From an uncultured Bacteroidota bacterium (GTDB lineage: Bacteria; Bacteroidota; Bacteroidia; Bacteroidales; P3), in assembly GCA_902793295.1 (NCBI GenBank), contig CADBDA010000013.1, forward strand, positions 1-64,000: 64,000 nt of DNA, in the 5' to 3' direction. Positions within the stretch are counted from its first letter, which is position 1, and every line of letters begins with the position of its first letter. The translations under genes were made by a program, and so were the position numbers. This document shows positions 52,666-62,804 of this stretch, in pieces. Under the pieces are notes generated by a model. That model made no database searches. It was not told where the DNA came from and saw nothing but the letters and a program-made list of their open reading frames with translations.

Positions 52666-55600
52666 ATGAAAAAAAGTCTCCTTCTCCTTGTGGCGCTTGT
52701 CGCCATTCCTGCTGCGCTCTTCGCACAGGCCGATCAGAAACTGATTGACAAGGCGCGTTCGGGCGATGTGCCTTCCATGCTCAAACTGGCCAACTGCTAC
52801 GAGTTGGGCTTCGGTGTGCCCATGGATTCTGTCGAGGCGCTGCGCCTTTATCGTCAGGCCGCCGACCGCGGCAGCGCCGATGCTTGGATGCACATCTCAG
52901 TCTACCATCTGTTGGGCTCGCAGATGCCTAAGGACACGGCTCGCTACCTGGCCATCCGTAAGGAATGGGCCGACAAGGGCGCACCCGAGGCGCTTACCTC
53001 CATGTTTCTCACCACGTTGAAGGGTTGTGGCGTTCGTCCCGATACGGCCTTGGCGCTGAGCTATCTGGAACGGGCGGCGAAAATGGGTGACTCGCGCGCA
53101 CTGTCTTTATTGGGCAGCGTTTATTGCTATGGTGATTTGGGCTACCCCGTCGACCGAAAAAAAGCTTTCAAGTACTGGAACCAGGCGCTGGCCCACGACA
53201 ATTATCCCGATGCGGCCTACAGTATGGCTCATTGCTATTACGCCGAAAAGGACTACGAAAACGCCTTGAAGTATGCCGATATCGCTGCGCGACAGGGCCA
53301 GCCCGATGCTATCACGCTGGCTGCTCTGATACGATTGGAGGGCAACGGCCTCGATGTGGACGGAACCCCGGCCATCAGGGTGCTGAGCAACACTGCCCGC
53401 AAATACCCTAACGTGGCCTATTGTCAGTTCGCTGCCGGTTTGGCTTTCCTTTCGTCTTCAGACGAAGCTATCAGGAACATCGATAGCGCACGATACTTTT
53501 TTCAACGAGGCGAAGCAGCGGGCTCATTGTCCAGCTCCCTTATGCTGGCTCAGATTTGGATGGATTCGGATTCGGACACCGCTATGGCTTATCTCGACAA
53601 AGTGCTGGCCGACAAATCGCACGATGACGCGTCGAAAGGACAGGCTTGTATGCTCTATTCGCAATTGCTGTTCGAGAATCATCCCGACAAGGCTATGGAG
53701 TATGCCTTGATGGGCGCAAACCAATATGATGACAATGACTGCTGGATGGTCCTGGCGCGTACCTATAAGTACCAGGGTTTGGACAACCCGTTGGAATACA
53801 ACCCGGTCAAGGCGGAACAATGCTACAAGCGGCTCGTCGAAAAAGACAAGTCCATGTTGCAGGAACTGGGCGATTTCTACCTCGAAAACGAACGCCATGC
53901 TGAGGCGTTGGCTGTCTACCAGCGCATCATCGATGCTGGTGATCCTGCCGGCTACTACTATCAGGCCAAATGCTACGCCGAAATGAACAACGAAAAAAAG
54001 GTCGTCGATCTGCTCAAAAAAGGCTACAAGGCCGGCGACGCCGATTGTGCCACTTCCTTGGGCTATATCTACGAGTCGGGATGGAATGGTCACAAACCGG
54101 ACTATAAGAAGGCGGCCGAATGCTATATGTCCGTCGATGACCCGCAAGCGACCTACAATCTGGCCATGCTCTGGCTCAACGGCAATTTGGGCAAAGGCTC
54201 CGAAGCGGACATGCAGAAGGGCTTCGAGTACCTGAAAAAATCGTGCGATATGGGACTTACCCGCGCCTGCCTCACCGTGGCTTATTGCTACGAAACGGGT
54301 CAGGTCGTCGGGGAGAGCGACTACAGCAAGGCGCTGGCCATCTACGAGGATCTGGCCGAATACGACGTGCCGGTCGGATACTTCAAGAAGGGGGTCTTCT
54401 ACGAGCAGGGTCTGGGTGGTCTGCCGGTCGACTCGGTGCTGGCGGTCGAAAATATCCGCAAGGCGGCGGAAATGGGCCACGGTCTGGCCTATTGCTATCT
54501 GGGCGACTACTACCGCTCGGGTCACTTCCTGCCGCTCGACCAGCAGAAGGCCTTCGAATGCTTCGTCAAGGCTCACGAGGCGGAAGAGATGGGCGGCACC
54601 TACTATGTGGGCCGTTCTTACTTGGAGGGCTGCGGTGTGGCCGTCGACACTGCGGCGGCAATCCCCTACCTGCGCATCGCCGCTGAGGCTGGCGTCGGAA
54701 GGGCGGGCTATATCCTCGCATCGTTCTTCGAAAAGGGCATCGGCGGCTTCGAGGCCAATGGCGACTCGGCGTTCCATTATTATTATCAGGCAAGTGAAAA
54801 CGGCTATGCCGACGCTTCTTACAAGGTGGGCACTTACATGCTGGGCGAAGATATGTATCCTCAGGCGTTCAACATGTTCATGAACGCGGCCCGCGGTGGC
54901 AGCGTCGACGGCATCTTCCTGGTGGGCTTGATGCGCCAGGAGGGTCTGGGTTGCGAGGCCGATCCGGTCGAGGCCTACAACTGCTTCGACCTTATCGCCC
55001 ATCGCGCCGACGACCCCCGCGGCTACCACTACATGGGTCTGGCACGTCTGCAGGGCAACGGCTGCCGTCAGGACGAGATGCTGGGCAAACTGTACCTCGA
55101 CACAGCGGCGGCTATGGGCTACGCTTCGTCTTACTACCTGCTGGCTATCTGCTACATGCAGGGCTACGGCTGCGAACCCGACAGCGCCAAGACTATCAGC
55201 TGCCTCGAACAGGCGGTGGCTGGCGGCAATGTCCAGGCCATGAATTTGCTGGGCGACATCTACGAAGAGGAGGAGGACTTCGACAAAGCGGTGCGCTACT
55301 ACCAGATGGGCGCCGATCTGAACAACCCCGAGGCTATCTGCAATCTTGGCTACTGCTACGAGAAGGGTCAGGGGGTCATTCTGAGCTTTAAGAAGGCCAC
55401 CGAACTCTACCGCCAGGCGGCTGCTATGAACCATCCGCGTGCAACACGTATGCTGGCGGCGTGCTACTTGGAGGGTACCGGCGTGGACAAGGACGTCAAC
55501 GAGGCGTTGAAACTCTTCTCCGCTGCTGCCGAACTGGGCGACGTGCAGGCCATGTATCTCCTCGGCTCCATCTACGAGGATGGCGACGAGGGTGTCAAGA

Positions 55601-55686
55601 AAGACGTCAAAGAGGCCAAGAAATGGTACAAGAAAGCGGCTGCCGAAGGCTATGAACCGGCTCATGCTGCCCTGAACCGTCTCTAA
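52666..55686 (+). CDS. Very long Sel1-repeat protein, exported
   Basis: A 1006-residue protein made almost entirely of Sel1-like (SLR) repeats, more than twenty of about 36 residues, for example AMNLLGDIYEEEEDFDKAVR and AMYLLGSIYEDGDEGVKKDV. The ATG at 52666 gives a clean signal peptide (MKKSLLLLVALVAIPAALFA); a second ATG four codons earlier is equally open. Sel1 solenoids bind proteins and often act in envelope stress or secretion. It is likely periplasmic. No partner gene is adjacent, and it appears monocistronic. Confidence 0.92.
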   Translation: MKKSLLLLVALVAIPAALFAQADQKLIDKARSGDVPSMLKLANCYELGFGVPMDSVEALRLYRQAADRGSADAWMHISVYHLLGSQMPKDTARYLAIRKEWADKGAPEALTSMFLTTLKGCGVRPDTALALSYLERAAKMGDSRALSLLGSVYCYGDLGYPVDRKKAFKYWNQALAHDNYPDAAYSMAHCYYAEKDYENALKYADIAARQGQPDAITLAALIRLEGNGLDVDGTPAIRVLSNTARKYPNVAYCQFAAGLAFLSSSDEAIRNIDSARYFFQRGEAAGSLSSSLMLAQIWMDSDSDTAMAYLDKVLADKSHDDASKGQACMLYSQLLFENHPDKAMEYALMGANQYDDNDCWMVLARTYKYQGLDNPLEYNPVKAEQCYKRLVEKDKSMLQELGDFYLENERHAEALAVYQRIIDAGDPAGYYYQAKCYAEMNNEKKVVDLLKKGYKAGDADCATSLGYIYESGWNGHKPDYKKAAECYMSVDDPQATYNLAMLWLNGNLGKGSEADMQKGFEYLKKSCDMGLTRACLTVAYCYETGQVVGESDYSKALAIYEDLAEYDVPVGYFKKGVFYEQGLGGLPVDSVLAVENIRKAAEMGHGLAYCYLGDYYRSGHFLPLDQQKAFECFVKAHEAEEMGGTYYVGRSYLEGCGVAVDTAAAIPYLRIAAEAGVGRAGYILASFFEKGIGGFEANGDSAFHYYYQASENGYADASYKVGTYMLGEDMYPQAFNMFMNAARGGSVDGIFLVGLMRQEGLGCEADPVEAYNCFDLIAHRADDPRGYHYMGLARLQGNGCRQDEMLGKLYLDTAAAMGYASSYYLLAICYMQGYGCEPDSAKTISCLEQAVAGGNVQAMNLLGDIYEEEEDFDKAVRYYQMGADLNNPEAICNLGYCYEKGQGVILSFKKATELYRQAAAMNHPRATRMLAACYLEGTGVDKDVNEALKLFSAAAELGDVQAMYLLGSIYEDGDEGVKKDVKEAKKWYKKAAAEGYEPAHAALNRL

Positions 55687-55801
55687 CAAACAAACATCCC
55701 TACAATCAGCCTTCCGACGACGCCTCCCACTATGCAAAAGGCTTCGTCGGTGGGCCTCAGGGGTGCTTCCTGTCAGATGAAACTTTAAACGTCGGCAAAC
55801 C

Positions 55802-56683
55802 ATGAAGAAAGCAATATTAGTGTGTGTCGCCTTGCTCTCTCTCGCCGCCAGTGCCGTGGCGCAGGAATGGGTGGTCTCATCGGCAAGCGAAGGACTGAAA
55901 GGACCTGTGCGGTCAGTGCACTGGGTGAAGGTCGACAGCTCCACCTGCAAATGGCGCGGCTGCACGCAACTCCCACCTACCTTCATTGAATCGTGGCACA
56001 TTGTTTTTGCTGACGACGGATTGTTGTCGGAAGAATTTTATAACAATCGTCAGGGGTCAGCGGTATTAATAACACGACACTACGATAAAAAACGGCGATT
56101 GAAAAAAATAGTCCGTCTGGAGCCGACGGGCAATGTCCGCTTTGACTACCATTATGACGGAAGGCGTGTGCAGACGTATACTGTCTGTTGGAACAGCGAC
56201 ACAGCCTATCACGACAGCGACACAGCCACCTTCCGTTGCCACTACGATAAGAGCAATAATCTGTTGAGCGTGACGGAAGAGGATGTGGAGGCCTGCCCCC
56301 ATGTGGATTACTATGAAAACGGTTATCGTGTTTTGAGAAAAACCGGCGACTGGCATGTGGTGTATGTCCGTAACCCTCAAGGACTATTGCTGAAAGATTC
56401 CACGTACTTGACAGAGAGCGGTTTCGACGAACATGGGGAGTGGAAATGTTGGCCTGGCGACACCGCGATAGAGACCAACGAGTATTTTTACACGCCAGAT
56501 GGTGATTTGGCTGAGGTGCGCAAAGTGGAATATGGAAGGAAGCACGTCACCACCTTCCGCTATCTTGAATACGACGCCTTCGGAAACTGGACACGGCGCA
56601 AGAAGACCTATACCAAAAGTGATGGCACGACTGAGATCACTGATGAGATTAGGATGATCTCGTATCGTACCTCAAAACCTTGA
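55802..56683 (+). CDS. Hypothetical exported protein with YD-like repeats
   Basis: A 293-residue protein with a signal peptide (AILVCVALLSLAASAVAQ). The rest is a series of beta-hairpin-like lines similar to RHS/YD repeats (VRFDYHYDGRRVQTYTV, TFRCHYDKSNNLLSVTE, YLEYDAFGNWTRRKKTY). Such proteins are frequent in Bacteroidales surface inventories and have no assigned role. It is lower in GC than its neighbours and stands alone behind the Sel1 gene. Confidence 0.7.
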   Translation: MKKAILVCVALLSLAASAVAQEWVVSSASEGLKGPVRSVHWVKVDSSTCKWRGCTQLPPTFIESWHIVFADDGLLSEEFYNNRQGSAVLITRHYDKKRRLKKIVRLEPTGNVRFDYHYDGRRVQTYTVCWNSDTAYHDSDTATFRCHYDKSNNLLSVTEEDVEACPHVDYYENGYRVLRKTGDWHVVYVRNPQGLLLKDSTYLTESGFDEHGEWKCWPGDTAIETNEYFYTPDGDLAEVRKVEYGRKHVTTFRYLEYDAFGNWTRRKKTYTKSDGTTEITDEIRMISYRTSKP

Positions 56684-56773
56684 AGTCTTTTTGGTTTTCG
56701 GCACGATGTTGTTTTGTTGTAAACAGAGCGATAAAAACTGTTGTGCCGTATACTGCAACGGGCTGCCGTCCGG

Positions 56774-57148
56774 CTAGTGTTTCCAGAAGGCAAACACCAC
56801 CGCGAGCAGGATGAAGAGGAAGCTGACCAGATGATTCCATCGGATGGGTTCGCTCTTGAAAACGGTGGCGACAATGATGGTGAACACCGTCAGCGAGATG
56901 CATTCGGCCAATATCTTCAGCTGCATCAGCGTGAAGGGCCCGCCGTTAATCTGGCTGCCGATGCGGTTGGCGGGAATCATGAAGCTGTATTCGAAAAAGG
57001 CCACTCCCCACGATGAGAGGATGATGAGGATTAAGGGCCAGTCGCTATTGACCTTCATCTCGGTGAGCTTCAGGTTGCCGTACCAGGCAAAGGTCATGAA
57101 GATGTTCGATACGATAAGCAACAGTATGGTGAGCAATCCTTTGGGCAT
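56774..57148 (-). CDS. DMT family (DUF486) membrane protein
   Basis: A 124-residue protein with four membrane helices: GLLTILLLIVSNIFMTFAWY, PLILIILSSWGVAFFEYSFM, LTVFTIIVATVF and LVSFLFILLAVVFAFW. PANRIGSQINGGPFTLMQLK is the DUF486 signature. The family is related to small drug/metabolite transporters and may act as a dimer. It follows cinA by 3 bp, so it is probably co-transcribed. Confidence 0.92.
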   Translation of the reverse strand: MPKGLLTILLLIVSNIFMTFAWYGNLKLTEMKVNSDWPLILIILSSWGVAFFEYSFMIPANRIGSQINGGPFTLMQLKILAECISLTVFTIIVATVFKSEPIRWNHLVSFLFILLAVVFAFWKH

Positions 57149-57151
57149 GGC

Positions 57152-58393
57152 TTATTCTCCTTTCATCATTCCTATCAGCATGGAAAAGGCTTCGTTGCAG
57201 GTGCGCTCGATGGTGCGCAGACGGTCGTCGCCGAAGTGCTTCAGCCGGGTCTCTGTTCTGCTGGGACCGGCAACGGCTATCCATACCGTCCCAACGGGTT
57301 TGTCGTCGGTGCCGCCGCCGGGTCCGGCAATGCCGGAGGTGGCGATGCTGTAGTCGCTGGCCAGCCGTTGGCGCACGCCTTCGGCCATGGCACGCACCGT
57401 CTCTTCGCTGACGGCTCCGTGTTGCTCCAGGGTGGGGTGGGGCACTCCCAAGGCGCATTCCTTCACTTCGTTGCTGTAGGCTACCACTCCGCCTTTGAAG
57501 TACTGCGAAGCGCCTGCCAGTGCGGTGAGCTTCGAGGCAATAGTGCCACCGGTGCAGCTTTCGGCGGTGGCCAGCGTGCGGGTGTTCATGCGGAACATCT
57601 GGGCAACGGCTTCGGGAAGGCTCTCCATGTCTTCTCCGACAATGTATTGTCCGGCAATGAGGTACAGCTTCTTCACTTCGCGCATGATGGCTGACGATAG
57701 CGCTTCACGATCTTCGCCGCGGGCGGTGATGCGCAGCTTGACCATGCCGGCTTGGGGCAGATAGGCCAGCCGCATGCTTTGGGGCAGCCCCAGTTCCCAC
57801 TCTTCAATCAGGTCGCTCAAAAACGACTCGCCGATGCCTTGCACCAGGATGTTCTTGTTGAGAATGTACGAGGTGTGGAAATGGGTCTGCAGACGGCCGA
57901 TGACTTCGGTGCGCATCAGGTGCTCCATCTCGAAGGGCACGCCGGGCATGGCCACCACCACTTTGCCGTCTTGCTCAAACCACATGCAGGGGGCGGTGCC
58001 TAGCGTGTTGTTGATGACCTTGCAGCAACGGGGCACCCAGGCTTGCTGACGGTTGATGGGGGTGAGCTCGTAGCCGCGCAGCGCAAACAGCCGCGTCACA
58101 TTGGCCAGGGCTTCGCTGTTCTCCACCAGCTCGCTGTGAAAATGGTCGCAGAGCACCTGTTTGGTCACGTCGTCTTTCGTGGGTCCCAGTCCGCCGGTGA
58201 TCAGCACGGCGTCGCTCGTCGCCATCAACCGCTCCAGTGCGCTTCGGATGGCATCGGCCCGATCGGCCACAACGACAACCTCTTTTACCTCCATTCCGGC
58301 GGCAATGAGCATCTTCGACATGCTCGCGGCGTTGCTGTTGACCACCTGGCCTATCAGCAGTTCGTCGCCTATATTGATTATGCTAACATTCAT
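57152..58393 (-). CDS. cinA: CinA family protein (nicotinamide-nucleotide amidohydrolase/ADP-ribose pyrophosphatase type)
   Basis: A 413-residue two-domain protein. The N-terminal MoCF-like domain has NIGDELLIGQVVNSNA and ITGGLGPTKDDVTK, and VAMPGVPFEMEHLM. The C-terminal PncC-like domain has TLATAESCTGGTIASKLTAL and SIATSGIAGPGGGTDDKPVG. CinA recycles NMN and cleans damaged pyridine nucleotides. The divergent neighbour nadC is also an NAD-pathway gene. Confidence 0.96.
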   Translation of the reverse strand: MNVSIINIGDELLIGQVVNSNAASMSKMLIAAGMEVKEVVVVADRADAIRSALERLMATSDAVLITGGLGPTKDDVTKQVLCDHFHSELVENSEALANVTRLFALRGYELTPINRQQAWVPRCCKVINNTLGTAPCMWFEQDGKVVVAMPGVPFEMEHLMRTEVIGRLQTHFHTSYILNKNILVQGIGESFLSDLIEEWELGLPQSMRLAYLPQAGMVKLRITARGEDREALSSAIMREVKKLYLIAGQYIVGEDMESLPEAVAQMFRMNTRTLATAESCTGGTIASKLTALAGASQYFKGGVVAYSNEVKECALGVPHPTLEQHGAVSEETVRAMAEGVRQRLASDYSIATSGIAGPGGGTDDKPVGTVWIAVAGPSRTETRLKHFGDDRLRTIERTCNEAFSMLIGMMKGE

Positions 58394-58498
58394 AGTGTAA
58401 GTGTTTTGCTGGCGGATTCTGCCGCCAAAACCGGATGCAAAAATACAAAACTTGTTCTATCTGTTAAAATTATTTTCGCCAATCGCAAAAAAAGTTGT

Positions 58499-58506
58499 AA
58501 TTTTGC
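58499..58506 (+). promoter_or_regulatory. nadC promoter -7 element
   Basis: TAATTTTG followed by C, 25 bp before the nadC start, in the divergent gap with cinA. It matches TAnnTTTG. Confidence 0.68.
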
Positions 58507-58530
58507 AAAATCTTTAGATCTGTTGAAATC

Positions 58531-59376
58531 ATGACCAACATACCCAATTTAGACGAGCTCATTCTGATGGCGCTCAAGGAAGATGTGGGCGACGGCGACC
58601 ACTCAACGCTGGCTTGCATTCCCCCATCGGCACAAGGTAAAGCCAAAATGGTGGCAAAAAAAGAGGGTGTCCTCTGCGGCATCGAAGTGGGAAAACGTGT
58701 CTTCCAATTGGTCGACCCCGCACTGAAAGTCTCCTTGCTCAAACAGGACGGCGACTGGCTGCGGGTGGGCGACAGGGTGATGTCGGTCGAGGGCTCTTCG
58801 GCCAGTATCCTCACAGCCGAACGTACCGCCCTCAATTTCATGCAGCGCCTCAGCGGCATCGCCACCGAAACACACCGTATGGTCGACATGCTCCAAGGCC
58901 TCCACACCCGTTTGCTCGACACCCGCAAGACGACCCCCAACATGCGTCTGCTAGAGAAATATGCCGTCAAATGCGGCGGCGGCACCAACCATCGCATCGG
59001 CCTCTACGATATGGTGATGCTCAAAGACAACCATATCGACTTTGCAGGCGGTATCGAGGCGGCAATCGACCGCACCCACGACTATCTCCAGAAAAACAAC
59101 AAACAGCTTAAAATCGAAATAGAGGTGCGCAACCTCGACGAACTGCAACGTGTGCTCGACCACGGTGGCGTGGATCGCATCATGCTCGACAATTTCGACA
59201 CCGATACGCTTCGCGAGGCGGTGCGCCGCATCAACGGTCGCTTTGAAACCGAGGCCAGCGGCGGCATCACCGACCAGACCCTCCGCAGCTATGCCGAAAC
59301 GGGCGTCGACTTCATCTCGGTCGGCGCACTGACCCACCATATCAAAAGCCTCGATTTGAGCTTGCTCTCCGACTGA
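58531..59376 (+). CDS. nadC: Nicotinate-nucleotide diphosphorylase (carboxylating)
   Basis: A 281-residue quinolinate phosphoribosyltransferase. EDVGDGDHST is the N-terminal motif, TAERTALNFMQRLSGIAT the central helix, LLDTRKTTPNMRLLEKYAV the catalytic RKT region and CGGGTNHRIGLYDMVMLKDNH the PRPP-binding loop. EASGGIT and VDFISVGALTHH complete the barrel. It makes nicotinate mononucleotide from quinolinate, a committed step to NAD. Confidence 0.97.
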   Translation: MTNIPNLDELILMALKEDVGDGDHSTLACIPPSAQGKAKMVAKKEGVLCGIEVGKRVFQLVDPALKVSLLKQDGDWLRVGDRVMSVEGSSASILTAERTALNFMQRLSGIATETHRMVDMLQGLHTRLLDTRKTTPNMRLLEKYAVKCGGGTNHRIGLYDMVMLKDNHIDFAGGIEAAIDRTHDYLQKNNKQLKIEIEVRNLDELQRVLDHGGVDRIMLDNFDTDTLREAVRRINGRFETEASGGITDQTLRSYAETGVDFISVGALTHHIKSLDLSLLSD

Positions 59377-59398
59377 TAGCGCTTCGACCCTCTCTGCA

Positions 59399-60547
59399 AT
59401 GGATGCCCCTAACAAAAAGAATATTCATCTGCCGCTGACCGACAACGTGCGTCGCTCCTCGCTGGTCAGGTGGCTCATGCGCTGGGTCGACGCCTTGTCC
59501 CGCTTCTGGGGCCTGCGCATCTTGCCGTTCCTCAACCGGCTGGTGCTGCCGGGCTGCTCGGGCATCCCCTTGGTCCAAATATTGAAGCATTTCTCCAACC
59601 GCGACCTCTGGCAGAGCTCCAAGGCGTTGGCTTTCTCCTTCTTGATGGCCCTGCCGCCACTGCTCATCTTCTTCTTCACGCTGATTCCTTACCTGCCTAT
59701 CGAGGGCCTCCAAAATGAACTCATCAACCAGCTGCGCCTTATCTTGCCGGAATCGGTCTTCGGCCGCGTCGCCGACACCATCAACGATGTGATGGGACAC
59801 AAGCATAGCAGCTTGCTATCCATCGGCTTTGCGGGCTCGGTCATCCTGGCGGCCAACGGTATCCATGGCCTTCTGCAGTCGTTCAACTCGGTGAGCCATA
59901 GCATCGAATGGCGCTCGCTGGTGCGTCGCTATCTGCTGTGCCTCCTGCTGGTGGTGCTGCTCTATGTGTTGGTGGTGGCGATCCTTTCGCTCCTCATCGG
60001 CTACAAGTTCTTCATCCAGTTCATGATAAGTCGCAACTTCATGGCGGAGACCACTCTCAGCTACATCGCCTTCAGTATGGGTCGCTGGCTCATCTTGGTG
60101 TTCCTTACCTTGCTGACCCTCAGCCTGCTCTACTATCTGGCTCCGGTCAAAAAACAGCGCATCAGCTTCCTCTCGCCGGGGTCGGTGCTCTCCACCTTGC
60201 TTATCTTCGGCCTTTCATGGGCTTTCCAGGTCTATATCAACAACTTCAACAACTACAACATCCTCTATGGCTCCATCGGCACCTTGCTGGTCATCATGTT
60301 GTGGGTCTATGCCAACTGCGTGGTGATCCTGTCGGGCTATGCCGTCAACATCGCCATCGCCGAAAGCCGCGAGTCGCACTACGAACCTTCGCGCCGCCGT
60401 CGCCGCCAGCTGCATCGCCGCTTCAAGGGGCGTCCGCACTACACCTTGCGCACCGACAACTGCGCCGGACGTCAGCCTTGTGGCAGCTCCATCTACCACA
60501 GCCCGTCGGGCATCACCCATTGGAAACCCCAAAAAACAGAAAAATAA
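59399..60547 (+). CDS. YihY/UPF0761 family membrane protein
   Basis: A 382-residue integral membrane protein. Family motifs include LAFSFLMALPPLLIFFFTLI, NGIHGLLQSFNSVSHSIEWR and WVYANCVVILSGYAVNIAIA, with six main helices. The cytoplasmic C-terminus is strongly basic (RRRRRQLHRR). The function of the family (formerly called RNase BN) is unsettled. It is 22 bp behind nadC and likely in the same transcript. Confidence 0.9.
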   Translation: MDAPNKKNIHLPLTDNVRRSSLVRWLMRWVDALSRFWGLRILPFLNRLVLPGCSGIPLVQILKHFSNRDLWQSSKALAFSFLMALPPLLIFFFTLIPYLPIEGLQNELINQLRLILPESVFGRVADTINDVMGHKHSSLLSIGFAGSVILAANGIHGLLQSFNSVSHSIEWRSLVRRYLLCLLLVVLLYVLVVAILSLLIGYKFFIQFMISRNFMAETTLSYIAFSMGRWLILVFLTLLTLSLLYYLAPVKKQRISFLSPGSVLSTLLIFGLSWAFQVYINNFNNYNILYGSIGTLLVIMLWVYANCVVILSGYAVNIAIAESRESHYEPSRRRRRQLHRRFKGRPHYTLRTDNCAGRQPCGSSIYHSPSGITHWKPQKTEK

Positions 60548-60594
60548 GTTTTCCTCGAACAAATATATCAACGTAAAATACCCTCTCCTCCTCC

Positions 60595-61833
60595 ATGATT
60601 ATCCAGAAATCCCACGGCAGAACAGTGCCTGTTGAAAGAAACAATAGTCAGAAATTTAAGATGGTCGCCAAGACCATGCACGGCCTCGAAGAGATCTTGG
60701 CCGAGGAACTGCGTGAATGTGGCGCCGAACAGATCGAACCGCTCACCCGCGCGGTCTCCTTCGAGGGCGACATGCGTGTGCTCTATCGGGCCAACTACAC
60801 CTGCCGCACGGCATTGGCCATCCTCAAACCGTTCGCCGAATTTGAGGCCGACGACGATCAGCAGCTCTACGATAACGTCTACCGTATCAAGTGGGAGAAA
60901 ATACTCGATGTCGACGGTACCTTCATGATCGACTCCACCACGTCGGGCGAATATTTCACCCATTCCTACTATGCGGCACTCAAAACCAAGGACGCCATCG
61001 TCGACCGCTTCCGCCGCATGTTCAACCGCCGCCCGAGCATCGACACCGAGAATGCTGACTTCAAACTGAACCTCCACATCGTTGACAACCATGTCACCTT
61101 GCTGCTAAACTCGTCGGGCGAATCGCTCCACAAACGTGGCTACCGCCAGGCGGTGGGCGTGGCTCCCATCAACGAGGTGCTCGCCGCTGGCATGATCAAA
61201 CTGTCGGGATGGAAGTGCGACTGCAATTTCTACGACCCCATGTGCGGCAGCGGCACGCTTCTCATCGAGGCGGCCATGATGGCCAACTGCATCCCAGCGC
61301 AGTACTACCGCCATGAGAATTTCGCTTTCAAACGCTGGAGCGATTTCAACATCGGCGAATGGAAGAGCGTCAAGGAACAGGAAGACCGCAAAATCGGTTC
61401 GCTGGATTTCGACTACGAGATTTGGGGCAACGATATCGACCTCTCGGTACTCGAACAGGCCGAAAAGAACCTCCAATACGCCAAACTCCACAAGGATGTC
61501 ATGCTCTACAACGGCAGCTTCGAAAACCAGGAACCGCCCGAGGGCCGCACCATCATCGTCACCAACCCGCCTTATGGCGAACGTATCAAAATCGACGACC
61601 TCAACGAACTTTACACGCGTCTGGGCGACACCTTCAAACGGCTCTATGGCGAACGTTGCGAGGTGTGGCTCATCACGTCCGACTTCGAGGCAATGAAGCA
61701 TATCGGACTGCATCCTTCCCGCAAAATCCAGCTATTCAACGGTTCGCTCGACTGCCGTTTCCTCCAGTTCGAACTCTACAGCGGAAGCAAGAAGGACAAG
61801 TCCAATGGGGCTGATGGGGAATCTGAAGCATAA
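60595..61833 (+). CDS. RlmL-like rRNA guanine-N2 methyltransferase
   Basis: A 412-residue protein with a THUMP domain (MVAKTMHGLEEILAEELREC) and an N-terminal ferredoxin-like region, followed by a class I methyltransferase domain. FYDPMCGSGTLLIEAAMMA is motif I and IIVTNPPYGERI the NPPY motif of N-methyltransferases. It resembles the RlmL half that makes m2G2445 in 23S rRNA. An alternative ATG at 60661 exists, but the upstream one gives a full N-terminus. Its end overlaps queG by 29 nt. Confidence 0.9.
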   Translation: MIIQKSHGRTVPVERNNSQKFKMVAKTMHGLEEILAEELRECGAEQIEPLTRAVSFEGDMRVLYRANYTCRTALAILKPFAEFEADDDQQLYDNVYRIKWEKILDVDGTFMIDSTTSGEYFTHSYYAALKTKDAIVDRFRRMFNRRPSIDTENADFKLNLHIVDNHVTLLLNSSGESLHKRGYRQAVGVAPINEVLAAGMIKLSGWKCDCNFYDPMCGSGTLLIEAAMMANCIPAQYYRHENFAFKRWSDFNIGEWKSVKEQEDRKIGSLDFDYEIWGNDIDLSVLEQAEKNLQYAKLHKDVMLYNGSFENQEPPEGRTIIVTNPPYGERIKIDDLNELYTRLGDTFKRLYGERCEVWLITSDFEAMKHIGLHPSRKIQLFNGSLDCRFLQFELYSGSKKDKSNGADGESEA

Positions 61834-62782
61834 CGGTACCATCACATTCTCGGCTGCTCTGGTCAAGTCGCTGGCTGCCGACGTGGGCTTCACGGCTTGT
61901 GGCATAGCGCGTGCCGAGAGACTTTCCGACAGCGAATTCCCGCTGCGTGAATGGCTTTCGCAAGGAATGCACGCGGATATGGGCTACATGCAGCGCAATG
62001 CCGATATGCGTCAGGATCCGCGCTTGCTGGTGGAGGGGGCTCGCAGCGTCATCTCGCTGCTGGTGGCCTACAAGCCTGACCGTCGCATGGAGGGGCCGGT
62101 CCACATCGCTCAGTATGCCTACGGCACCGATTATCACGAACGGCTCAAACAGATGCTCTACAGCCTCATGCAGCGCATCGCCGGGGCTTACGAGGGCTTC
62201 GAGGGTCGTCCGTTTGTCGATACGGCACCCATCAGCGACCGCCACTGGGCGGCTCGCGCGGGCTTGGGCTGGATCGGACATAACACTTTGCTCGTCAACC
62301 CGCAATGGGGGTCTTACTGCTTTATTGGCGAATTGGTGACGACGGCCGAGGCGGACTGCTACGACAGCCCGTCGCCTGACGGCTGTGGCGACTGCCGCCG
62401 CTGCGTCGACGCCTGCCCGAATGGGGCCATCGTCCGGATGGAGGGGGCTGGGTCCTTTCAGGTCGACGCCCGCCGGTGCACTTCCTACAATACCATCGAA
62501 AACCGCAATCCGTCGCTGCCGCCGTCGCTCGACCGCAGGGGCTACTCCTTCGGCTGCGACATCTGCCAGCTGGCATGCCCCTACAATGAACAGGCACCGG
62601 CGGCAACAACGCTCGACGACGAACGCAAACAGCTGCTGGAACAGCTGCCGGACGCCGACAAGGGGGCCTTCCGCCGCTTCACCAAGCACTCGCCGCTCAA
62701 CCGTATCACTTACGAACAGTGGCTGCGCAACATCGGAAGGGGAGAACCGAACGGGGGTTCAAAAACCAAAACTGAAGAGTAG
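61805..62782 (+). CDS. queG: Epoxyqueuosine reductase
   Basis: A 325-residue cobalamin- and iron-sulfur-dependent enzyme. The cobalamin-binding half contains RAGLGWIGHNTLLVNPQWGS and FIGELVTTAEAD. The two [4Fe-4S] clusters are in CGDCRRCVDACPNGAI and GCDICQLACPYNE. It makes queuosine from epoxyqueuosine in tRNA. The start overlaps the upstream methyltransferase gene; the next gene is a tRNA dihydrouridine synthase, giving a small tRNA/rRNA-modification cluster. Confidence 0.96.
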   Translation: MGLMGNLKHNGTITFSAALVKSLAADVGFTACGIARAERLSDSEFPLREWLSQGMHADMGYMQRNADMRQDPRLLVEGARSVISLLVAYKPDRRMEGPVHIAQYAYGTDYHERLKQMLYSLMQRIAGAYEGFEGRPFVDTAPISDRHWAARAGLGWIGHNTLLVNPQWGSYCFIGELVTTAEADCYDSPSPDGCGDCRRCVDACPNGAIVRMEGAGSFQVDARRCTSYNTIENRNPSLPPSLDRRGYSFGCDICQLACPYNEQAPAATTLDDERKQLLEQLPDADKGAFRRFTKHSPLNRITYEQWLRNIGRGEPNGGSKTKTEE

Positions 62783-62804
62783 AAGTAACAACCCATTACA
62801 GAAA

